Origin: JBFJVZ01 sp041623895
GTDB taxonomy: Bacteria; Planctomycetota; Planctomycetia; Pirellulales; Pirellulaceae
Length of the DNA stretch: 7,851 nt
Direction of reading: 5' to 3'
NCBI GenBank assembly: GCA_041623895.1
Contig: JBFJVZ010000368.1
Coordinates: 1-7,851, forward strand
In this document: positions 1 through 6,551 of the stretch, one piece after another
Numbering within the stretch: the first letter of the stretch is position 1
How the letters are laid out: each line of letters opens with the position of its first letter
Made by a program: the position numbers and the translations under genes
The notes under the pieces: model-generated
The model's database searches: none
Told to the model about the DNA's origin: nothing
Seen by the model: the letters and a program-made list of their open reading frames with translations, nothing else

Positions 1-3000
1 ATCTTCAGCCTCACATCGCCTCGCATTTCAGCGATTTGCTGCCCGTTGGTGCGAAACAACCTGGCCCTGGCGTTCTCGCTGGCCGACGCCAGGCGCTGGC
101 CGTCCGGGCTGATCGCGACCGCGTTGACCGGGCCGCCGTGATTGAATTGTCCAACCGCCTGGCCATTGTCCAGGTTCCAGCGTCGAATCGTTCCATCCAG
201 GCTGCCGGAATAAATGTGTCGCACGCGTTCGGGATCGGCCGCCAGCGATGTGATCGGCTGAGAATGTCCGCTCAGCTGACGAATCGGTGTGGCCTGCCAG
301 CGGTACAAACCTGATGTCGATGCGGTCAGCACGTCAATACTTTCCAATGGCTTGGCGTCCGCGTTCGCTTTCGGAATCGTGCTGCAGCCAACGATGGGAT
401 CGGCCTGCTGCGTGAACCGTTGTAGCAACGCCCCAGACTGAAGGTCGTGTATTTGAGCACCAGGTTGCTCGCCCAAGAATCCGGCGAGGACTTTTGTGGA
501 ATCGGGCGAAAACACGACCGACTGGAGGGGCCCGGCAAACCCCGTGATTTGCTGAGGCCCGTAGCCTCCGCCGTTCGTTTGCCACAACCGCAGCGTGGCG
601 TTTTCACCCGCGGTCGCCAGGACTTGCTGATTGGGTGAAATCGCCAGATCGTGAACCGCTGCACCGTGACTGGTGGCAAAGGCTTGTTGTCCATTCTGAG
701 TGTTGAATCCGCGAAACGAACCATCGGCCGCGGTCGTAAACAAGGTTTGACCATTGGAGTGAAACAGCATTGCGGTCATCGCCTGCGTATTCCCCTCAAG
801 ATGCCGCACGAAACGTAAGGGCCGTTTGCCGATCTGACCCTCGTTGTTGCCGGTGCAAATTGACGTCGCATCACTCTGAAACCACACGGCGGTCAGGTTT
901 GGATCGCCCAAGGTTTCTCGCAGCCGCGCATCGGCGACATTCCAAACGGATGCCTGGCCACCGTTGGTCAGAATTGCAAGTTGTTGAGTATCGGAGGAAA
1001 AGTTCAGTGACGTTACGAGCTCGGGGAGTGCCGGCAGCGTTTGCAGAATACCGCCATTATCGGTCTGCACAATTCGCACCTGCTTGTCGTCGCCAGCCAG
1101 CGCCATGCGGCCACCATCGCCCGAAATAGCAACGGCAGAAACGCCGACTGGCAAGTTGAACGTTCTGGTCTGTGAACCATCAGCCGCATTCCAGAATCGA
1201 ACCGACTTGTCTGCAGCCACGGAGAAAGGTTGGTTTGCATAGAAACCGCAAGCAATGACAGCACCGCCGTTACCCGAGAACTCCTGAACCACTGCACCAT
1301 CAGCCGTGTTATACAGCCGCAGCGCGTTGTCGACAAAACCCGCCAGCACTTGAGCGCCGTCATTGCTGGCCGCGACAGCAGAAACACTCGCCGGCACATC
1401 AACGCGATGGATCTCGCCTTGCGGCGGGTTTCGCAGATCCCACACCCGAATCGTCTTGTCGTCGGCTGCGGAAACCAGTCGCCCCTCATCGGCTGAGAAC
1501 GCGATCGATCTGATCGTTTCCTGATGACCAACAAAACTTGCCAGAAGCTGGCCGCTTTCAAGATTGCGGACAAAGATCGCGGGCTTGCCGTTTTTGGCAC
1601 CGACAAACCCGAGCAGTTTACGCGATGGGCTCAGCTCCCTGATTGTGATCGGCGAATCGGAATCGCGAGTCGTTGTCGACTCCGGCGCCGTCAAAGACTT
1701 CAAATCCCAAAGGGTCACAGCACCACTTTCCAAGCCACTCGCGGCCATTTTGCCGTCGGCGGTCACGGCCAAGGACTGAACACTTTTCGCATCACCGGAC
1801 CACTCAGCAAGCAGCGCATGCTCGGGCAGACTCCACATCCTCAGGGAACCGTCACTGGCGCCCGTCAACATTGCATATTGCAAACCTGCCGGCGGCGACT
1901 CGGGTCGCGGCACGAAAGCCAAAGACGTCACACCGCGATCAACACGCCATGTTGCGACTTCCTTGCCGGACGGTTGCCCGTCGGTCTCAGCAAGTGAAAC
2001 GATGCGGATCGTATTGTTGTTGTCCAGCATCGCAATGAGTTTGCCATCGCCGCTGGTCGTCGTCTTGGTCAGATTCGCAAGCGACGATGGTACTTTTGCG
2101 GGCAGGGAATCGGGAATCTCCCAAACGCGAATCGTTTTTTCCGTGTCTCCTGTCACCAAGAACTGAGGTGGTCGGGGAGCCTGGTCGGTGGGTGTTTCGC
2201 GATTGACCAATTCAATTGCGTTGACAGGGGCCGGTGTTTCGATAATCCCTACCGAGTTACCGTCGGCGACGTTCCAAAAGCGAACCGTTTTGTCCAGCGA
2301 TGCGGAGATGATTTGCTTGCCATCTGCGCTGAAACGAAGCGAGCTGACCGGGTCAGTATGACCGCGCAGCTCCGGACCGGGTTGGCCGTCAGCAGCGCGG
2401 TACAAACGGATGGCGTGATCGGAACCTGCCACGGCAATCCATTGTTTGTCGGTGCTTGTTGCCACAGACGTGGCAGCCGAGCCGAGGGCAAGATTCAATC
2501 GCTGGACGTCTCGCGGTCGCCGCCACAACTTCACTTCGCGAAAACCGCCGGATGCCAACAAGTCTCCGTCCAGATTGAAGGCCAGTGATTGAACGAAATC
2601 TCGATGCGCGATGCCTGTGGTATGCTGGCTGTCCAGCGACACATCGGAAAGCTTGGTGACAAGCTGACCGGTCGGGACGTGGTAAAGAAATATTTGATTC
2701 GCGCGGCTGCAGGCGACAAACTGGCCATCTTCTGTCAACGCGATCGCTTGAACCGGATGAACGCCGGGAGGAAGCGGTTGCCACTGCCGCGGCGACAGTG
2801 AATCGATTCCGCCACTGCCCTTGGCACCCTGGTCGATCCACAGTTTCAAGAGTCCTAATTCAGCTGGTGTCAGGTTTGTTGCCGCGACATCATTGTCTTC
2901 AGGCGGCATGATAGGATCGTCTTGGTGAGATGCCACGGTCAAAATCAAACTCTCCGCTCCGCGTCCGGGCACGGCAGCGGCACCGGTGTCGCCACCCTTG

Positions 3001-3287
3001 ATCATGCCTTGCGGTGATTCCAGCACGAGATTGCCTTGTCTTTCGCTGGCCGAGTGACAAGCAAGGCAATTCTTTTGCAGGATCGGTAAGATCTCTTTTT
3101 CAAACGAGATGGCGTCCTTGCGTTGCAAGTCGTCAATCGAGATTGGATCGGCGGCGTACGAGCATATGCTCACGCCAAAGGCAAGCGTCGCAAGTAAGGC
3201 CGGCTTCGTAGCTGCTGGCGCGGCATCAAGCGTCCCGGGCCCGACAGCCCTGCTCTTCCCCCAGGAAGTGCTAGCAAGAATTTTCAT
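1..3287 (-). CDS. Secreted cytochrome c (PSCyt1) - WD40 repeat protein, N-terminal 1095 residues (3' end outside window)
   Basis: One uninterrupted frame runs from ATG 3287 off the left edge, giving 1095 complete codons and two extra bases. Residues 1-46 look like a signal peptide, with hydrophobic core ALLATLAFGVSICSYAA and cleavage near Ala46. Residues 58-160 match the Planctomycete cytochrome c domain: SFEKEILPILQKNCLACHSA with CXXCH at 74-78 (bases 3068-3054), candidate distal ligand Met127 in DPIMPPEDND, and LLKLWIDQGA. From about residue 175 to 1088 there are about 21 WD40-like blades, with typical motifs such as TIRVWDL, TVRFWNV and SVRFWNA. The product is therefore probably a periplasmic or surface mono-haem cytochrome joined to tandem beta propellers. 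Electron transfer and protein binding are inferred; partners are unknown. ATG 3287 is the first start after an in-frame TGA at 3293-3291, and the SD is weak. The 34 bp gap behind the PPC gene suggests co-transcription. The true C terminus is unknown. Confidence 0.95.
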   Translation of the reverse strand, partial: MKILASTSWGKSRAVGPGTLDAAPAATKPALLATLAFGVSICSYAADPISIDDLQRKDAISFEKEILPILQKNCLACHSASERQGNLVLESPQGMIKGGDTGAAAVPGRGAESLILTVASHQDDPIMPPEDNDVAATNLTPAELGLLKLWIDQGAKGSGGIDSLSPRQWQPLPPGVHPVQAIALTEDGQFVACSRANQIFLYHVPTGQLVTKLSDVSLDSQHTTGIAHRDFVQSLAFNLDGDLLASGGFREVKLWRRPRDVQRLNLALGSAATSVATSTDKQWIAVAGSDHAIRLYRAADGQPGPELRGHTDPVSSLRFSADGKQIISASLDKTVRFWNVADGNSVGIIETPAPVNAIELVNRETPTDQAPRPPQFLVTGDTEKTIRVWEIPDSLPAKVPSSLANLTKTTTSGDGKLIAMLDNNNTIRIVSLAETDGQPSGKEVATWRVDRGVTSLAFVPRPESPPAGLQYAMLTGASDGSLRMWSLPEHALLAEWSGDAKSVQSLAVTADGKMAASGLESGAVTLWDLKSLTAPESTTTRDSDSPITIRELSPSRKLLGFVGAKNGKPAIFVRNLESGQLLASFVGHQETIRSIAFSADEGRLVSAADDKTIRVWDLRNPPQGEIHRVDVPASVSAVAASNDGAQVLAGFVDNALRLYNTADGAVVQEFSGNGGAVIACGFYANQPFSVAADKSVRFWNAADGSQTRTFNLPVGVSAVAISGDGGRMALAGDDKQVRIVQTDNGGILQTLPALPELVTSLNFSSDTQQLAILTNGGQASVWNVADARLRETLGDPNLTAVWFQSDATSICTGNNEGQIGKRPLRFVRHLEGNTQAMTAMLFHSNGQTLFTTAADGSFRGFNTQNGQQAFATSHGAAVHDLAISPNQQVLATAGENATLRLWQTNGGGYGPQQITGFAGPLQSVVFSPDSTKVLAGFLGEQPGAQIHDLQSGALLQRFTQQADPIVGCSTIPKANADAKPLESIDVLTASTSGLYRWQATPIRQLSGHSQPITSLAADPERVRHIYSGSLDGTIRRWNLDNGQAVGQFNHGGPVNAVAISPDGQRLASASENARARLFRTNGQQIAEMRGDVRLK
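24..2765 (-). other. Array of about 21 WD40-like blades within the cytochrome-WD40 protein
   Basis: Residues about 175-1088 of the leftmost gene repeat a WD40 pattern of roughly 40-45 residues: a hydrophobic strand such as VSSLRFSADG, then an L/I-A/S-A/G strand, then a D-K-T-I/V-R-V/F-W strand. I counted about 21 by hand, starting near residues 178, 232, 272, 313, 354, 406, 453, 503, 547, 592, 635, 677, 716, 758, 798, 837, 878, 921, 964, 1012 and 1054. Some are degenerate; the one at about 798-830 has no W-D strand and the one at 547-577 is poor. Three seven-bladed propellers would fit 21 blades, but this grouping is inference. DNA-level identity between blades appears low, so the array looks old rather than newly amplified. 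Confidence 0.8.
3150..3287 (-). other. Signal peptide of the cytochrome-WD40 protein
   Basis: The first 46 codons encode a basic n-region (Lys2, Lys11, Arg13, Lys28), a hydrophobic stretch from about Ala30 to Ile41 and a small-residue cleavage site around SYAA before Asp47. Export is expected because c-type haem attachment takes place outside the cytoplasmic membrane. Cys42 is preceded by VSI and does not form a lipobox, so a lipoprotein is unlikely. Confidence 0.7.
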
Positions 3288-3299
3288 TCTTCATTTCAT
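3271..3299 (-). promoter_or_regulatory. Start region of the cytochrome-WD40 gene with clustered ATG codons
   Basis: Three ATGs occur within 15 bases on the minus strand. ATG 3299 is in frame with the gene but is closed at once by TGA (reading ATG AAA TGA, 3299-3291). ATG 3294 opens a seven-codon frame ending at TAG 3273-3271. ATG 3287 opens the long frame. The only SD-like element is a weak GGA about 11 nt upstream of ATG 3287. The 34 bases between the genes (3288-3321) contain no hairpin-plus-T terminator and no recognisable promoter. Confidence 0.5.
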
Positions 3300-3321
3300 C
3301 CAAGTCGTATTTCGGCGCTGA

Positions 3322-6300
3322 CTATTTTTCAGGTTTGACTTCGACCACGGTCAGCTTCAAAGGTCGTTCCATCGTCAAGTTTTGGCCGTTAAAGTTCATT
3401 TGCAAACGCACTTTGCATTCGTGTTGACCGGGCGTCGCATTGGCTTGTGCATTGATCTGGAACTTGGCATCGGGTTTGTCGCCGGGGATATTGACCGATT
3501 GCAGACTGATGCCGCCAACACCTCCGGGTAAACTCGTTTGCACGTTCACATTCGCGTTGAAGTCGTACAACCGTGTGACTTTGACAGGAACTTCGATCTT
3601 TTCGCCCTGCTTGACCGTTAATTCTTCCGCCAATGTCTCAACCTTGATCGGGAATTCTGTGACCTTGATGGTCAACGAATTCGAAGGCACATTGATGTTG
3701 ATGTTTCGCGGGTTGGATTCACTGCGTTTCTGGTTGGCGAACTGATCGGCTCGCTGTTTTTCTTGCTGAGCCTGTTGCTGGAACTCGCGCGCCGCCTGCA
3801 GGTCTTTGTCAGCCTGTGTTTTCGCTTCTTGAGCCGCCTTCAATGCCGCTTCCGCCGCTTGCTGGACTTTCAGCGCTTCGGTGGCGGCCGATTTGGCAGC
3901 TTGCAGCTTCTTGGTTGCTTCATCGACGGCAGCTTGCGCTTGGGTGACCTGTGTTTTCAGTGACGCATCTTCCGCGTTCGCGGCGACCGCATCTTGCTTT
4001 TGCTTGAGCACAGCCTCCGCCTGCTTCCGCGCTGACTCGGCGGTCACAACGGCCTGGTCGGCTTGCTGCGTTTTCGGTTTGGCCTGATTCAGGGCATTGG
4101 TGGCGGTCTGAAGTTCCGACTGTTTCTTGGTGGCATCTTGCTGCGCTTGCTGAGCCTTCTTTTGAGCTTCCGTCAAGAGTTTTGCCAGGCGTTCTTGCCG
4201 CTGCTTTGCCTGTTCGGCCAACTCGGGATTGCGGCTGTATTTAAAACCTTGATTGAATCCCGCCACGTAGAAGGTGTAGGTGCCGGGTGGCGTGGTAGCC
4301 AGAAAACGCATCTCGAATTCGCCCTTGTCTTTGCCACCAATACTGATCTGCGGGATGGTGGTTTGCGGCGGGAAGTCGATGGCGAAGGCATTCATATTGC
4401 CGGTCGCGTCTTTCGTTTTTTTGACCTGGTAGGGAATCTTCAGATTGCCGCCGCGCGACGTTTCCAGCTGTTTGCCTTCACCGATGGTCAGCAGCATCGG
4501 GGCCGGATCGTAATCGGTGACACACAGCTGGATTCCGTCAACGATCCGCGAGGGAACGCTGGCGACGTTTGCGTTGGGTTGTGCAAACTGAAAAGTTTCC
4601 AGCGCTGCGCCGTAGCGGGCTTCGCGAACGACTTCTTTTCCATCAACGATCGCCTTTGCCGTCACTTTCAAAGCAGTGGTTGCCGATGGTGCGTCGTCGG
4701 CCGTGGTCAGAATCAGCGTTCCCATCGTGTTGGCCGGACCGATCGTGATCTCTTCGCTGGTGACGCCTTGCGGCAGCCCTGAACAAGACACGCGGATTTC
4801 GCCGTCGTAACCGTCGCGGCGGAACACAACGGCACGTACAACTTGACGCCCACCGCGCCGCAGCAGCAGCGATCCGCAGGAAATTCCTGGGACGGCGACG
4901 ACCCGAAAGTCAGGTGTCGGTTTGCGAATGGCCAAGCGGTATACCAACCGCGGATCACTCTTCACGCTGCTGTGCCCGTCCCTGACGAGCACCCGATAAG
5001 TTCCATCGGCCGGCGCGGTGAACAGGTAGTACGGGTCAGTCGTCCGATAGTCGAATTCGTGTCGTCCGGCCTGGTTTCTAAAATTTTGCAGCTGCACATC
5101 GTCGACAAAGGTGATGTCACTGACTTGCTGCTCGCCGGCGTCATTAAGGTTGACGCGTTGAACCAACATCGAGGGGTCCGTGGAAAGCCCGAGACGTTGC
5201 GAAATCAAATCGATTGCCCAGACTTCCCCCTGTTTTGCCTGAAAGGAAAACCAATCCACATCGCGCTGCGGATAAAACTGACCGGCGACTTCGCAAGGCA
5301 GTGACAATTCTTGTGCCGCGTCGGGACGATCATTATCGGGCTGTTCGACAACAACGGGCGCGGTCGCAACGGTGATCAGCAGCGGACTGGACTGAAGATT
5401 TCCATTTTTCAATCGATACTCGATGCCGTCGATGCCGCCCTGGTGGGGCCCCAGTAACGATGCGAACTGCAACTTCTGACCAGCATCTCCCGGGATGGCG
5501 ATGCGAACTTTGACCGATTCCAAGGCGTACCCGTCGACCTTTAATTCGCTCTTCTTTCCACCGGGCAGATTGCATCCATAAACCGTGTACTCTTCGCTGG
5601 AGCCGGCCAGGCCGGCTGGCGGAAAGACAAAATCCAGGTGCGGTCGCGAGCTGATATTCAGCCGATAGTGATAGCCGGTGCCATTGCGGTAAAGTGCATC
5701 GTGGACTTTGATGAAGTAGTCACCATCTGCCGGAATTTTAGCGTCGATCAGTGGATCGCCGCAGGCACCTCTGCGCGCTTCACCGATGACAGTGCCATCG
5801 GCGGCAAACAAAGTTAAGACCAAATCAATCCGCGAATCAATTCGCTTGGCGTGGCCGTCCAGAATCAGACGTTGGCCGGCCGCTGCCTGAAAGCGAAACC
5901 AATCAACATCGGCACCGCTTGCCGATTGTCCGTTCACCGTAGCCGGTAAAATCAACTCGGTGGCGGGATTCACTTTCTTTTTGCCGCCGCTGCCGTCGTC
6001 GACTTCACTCCAGGCGGGTAATTCGTTGCCACCGTTCGGCTCGACTTCGATGAATTCGGTTTGCGATCCGACCATGAACGTCCGCGGGTTGGATAGTCCA
6101 TACTTCCCCATGGAGCGAACTTCGTATCTTCCCGGCGGCACGTTTTTTTCAACCATCACGACAAAAACGTTTTCAACCGGCTGCGGACCTTCGTCAAAGG
6201 CCGTCGGCTCGGCCATTTTCGCAGTCGCGGCGATTCCCTCATGAGAAAACAGCAACTTATCCGTGTCATCCAGATTGGTGCCGGCGATGGTAACTTCCAG

Positions 6301-6537
6301 AGTCGAATCGGATGCAGCACCGGCGGGAAATAGCCCTGCCAATTGCGCAGTCGGAAGCTGCGCATTGGCCGGCGATAACCACGTGCTCAGTGCGACTAAG
6401 AAGGTGGCGGCAACGCACTTCCCGATGGGAAGCGGGCAAAGAAGATTTGCCTCTTGCTGGTTCCAACAATCTGCGTGGGGATGCTTTCCCGGCCGTTCTG
6501 CGGCCGCACACTCTTCCCGTTTCTCGCTCCGCCTCAT
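3322..6537 (-). CDS. Secreted PPC-domain protein with Ig/TIG-like domains and a long coiled coil (1071 aa)
   Basis: A complete gene from ATG 6537 to TAG 3324-3322. Residues 1-59 form a long signal peptide: a charged 40-residue n-region, hydrophobic VAATFLVALSTWL, and probable cleavage after SPANA. A TIG/Ig-like beta domain follows (about 68-156), then PPC domain 1 (185-296, with EVEPN lead-in and DVDWFRFQA), a second TIG-like domain (303-390), PPC domain 2 (410-538, with DVDWFSFQA and PADGTYRVLVRD), an Ig-like region (544-650) and a less clear beta-rich stretch to about 770. Residues 772-943 are a coiled coil, and 947-1071 look like a final Ig or NEW3-like beta sandwich. PPC domains are small beta folds commonly appended to secreted enzymes. 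No catalytic domain is visible here, so a structural, adhesive or scaffold role is inferred. ATG 6537 was chosen because it has an SD-like GTGAGG 6 nt upstream and does not overlap the previous gene. GTG 6549 and GTG 6603 are possible alternatives. The gene ends 34 bp before the cytochrome-WD40 gene. Confidence 0.92.
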   Translation of the reverse strand: MRRSEKREECAAAERPGKHPHADCWNQQEANLLCPLPIGKCVAATFLVALSTWLSPANAQLPTAQLAGLFPAGAASDSTLEVTIAGTNLDDTDKLLFSHEGIAATAKMAEPTAFDEGPQPVENVFVVMVEKNVPPGRYEVRSMGKYGLSNPRTFMVGSQTEFIEVEPNGGNELPAWSEVDDGSGGKKKVNPATELILPATVNGQSASGADVDWFRFQAAAGQRLILDGHAKRIDSRIDLVLTLFAADGTVIGEARRGACGDPLIDAKIPADGDYFIKVHDALYRNGTGYHYRLNISSRPHLDFVFPPAGLAGSSEEYTVYGCNLPGGKKSELKVDGYALESVKVRIAIPGDAGQKLQFASLLGPHQGGIDGIEYRLKNGNLQSSPLLITVATAPVVVEQPDNDRPDAAQELSLPCEVAGQFYPQRDVDWFSFQAKQGEVWAIDLISQRLGLSTDPSMLVQRVNLNDAGEQQVSDITFVDDVQLQNFRNQAGRHEFDYRTTDPYYLFTAPADGTYRVLVRDGHSSVKSDPRLVYRLAIRKPTPDFRVVAVPGISCGSLLLRRGGRQVVRAVVFRRDGYDGEIRVSCSGLPQGVTSEEITIGPANTMGTLILTTADDAPSATTALKVTAKAIVDGKEVVREARYGAALETFQFAQPNANVASVPSRIVDGIQLCVTDYDPAPMLLTIGEGKQLETSRGGNLKIPYQVKKTKDATGNMNAFAIDFPPQTTIPQISIGGKDKGEFEMRFLATTPPGTYTFYVAGFNQGFKYSRNPELAEQAKQRQERLAKLLTEAQKKAQQAQQDATKKQSELQTATNALNQAKPKTQQADQAVVTAESARKQAEAVLKQKQDAVAANAEDASLKTQVTQAQAAVDEATKKLQAAKSAATEALKVQQAAEAALKAAQEAKTQADKDLQAAREFQQQAQQEKQRADQFANQKRSESNPRNININVPSNSLTIKVTEFPIKVETLAEELTVKQGEKIEVPVKVTRLYDFNANVNVQTSLPGGVGGISLQSVNIPGDKPDAKFQINAQANATPGQHECKVRLQMNFNGQNLTMERPLKLTVVEVKPEK
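3715..4224 (-). other. Coiled-coil segment (about 170 residues) inside the PPC-domain protein
   Basis: Residues 772-943 of the PPC protein are dominated by Ala, Gln, Lys and Glu. They lack Gly, Cys, Trp and Tyr and have only one internal Pro (in AKPKTQQ). Runs such as AVDEATKKLQAAKSAA and AALKAAQEAKTQADKDLQAA show the spaced Ala/Leu pattern of a long helix. The segment sits between two beta-domain regions, entered after FKYSRNPEL and left at SESNPRNININV, so it probably forms a rod or oligomerisation stalk. A fully extended helix of this length would span roughly 25 nm (about 0.15 nm per residue), if continuous. Confidence 0.85.
6361..6537 (-). other. Extended signal peptide of the PPC-domain protein
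   Basis: The 59 codons before the predicted cleavage site (ANA, then Gln-Leu-Pro) have an n-region of about 40 residues rich in Arg, Lys, Glu and His, with Cys at positions 10, 24, 34 and 41, before a hydrophobic core of about 13 residues. Long n-regions are often seen in planctomycete secreted proteins. No in-frame ATG, GTG or TTG closer to the hydrophobic core was found, which supports the long form. The Cys-rich n-region is unusual but would be removed on cleavage. Confidence 0.7.
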
Positions 6538-6551
6538 CGTCCGCCTCACCT
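6538..6551 (-). promoter_or_regulatory. Ribosome binding site of the PPC gene, overlapping the upstream stop codon
   Basis: Read on the minus strand this is AAGGTGAGGCGGACG just before the ATG at 6537. The purine-rich GTGAGG lies 6 nt from the ATG and contains the TGA stop of the DUF1553 gene (6548-6546). Ribosomes finishing the first gene would therefore end on the binding site of the second, which suggests translational coupling. The same bases include a GTG at 6549-6547 in frame with the PPC protein, a second possible start without a good SD of its own. Confidence 0.6.

Noticed and set aside
326..754. Minus-strand open frame of 142 codons
   Set aside because: It is out of frame with the WD40 gene that covers the same bases, and has a composition typical of shadow frames.
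1013..1606. Minus-strand open frame of 197 codons
   Set aside because: It is in a different frame from the continuous WD40 frame, which shows blade motifs throughout this stretch. The alternative product is Arg/Ser-rich with no family signature.
24..2765. WD40 region considered as a tandem DNA repeat or recent amplification
   Set aside because: The blades share a protein pattern but little visible DNA identity, so they do not form a DNA-level repeat array.
3231..3245. GC-rich palindromic bases (CGGGCCCG) near the start of the cytochrome-WD40 gene
   Set aside because: The perfect palindrome is only 8 bp, lies inside coding sequence for the signal peptide, and has no flanking structure.
3150..3287. 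Lipoprotein signal in the cytochrome-WD40 protein (Cys42)
   Set aside because: The residues before Cys42 are VSI, which do not fit a lipobox, and a normal cleavage site follows at SYAA.
3288..3321. Terminator or promoter between the PPC and cytochrome-WD40 genes
   Set aside because: The 34 bases hold no stem-loop followed by a T run on the transcribed strand and no convincing -35/-10 pair.
4063..4782. Plus-strand open frame of 239 codons
   Set aside because: It lies wholly opposite the PPC gene, covering the coiled-coil start and the beta region. Its product shows no recognisable domain, and the opposite strand has clear PPC/Ig homology. It is an antisense shadow.
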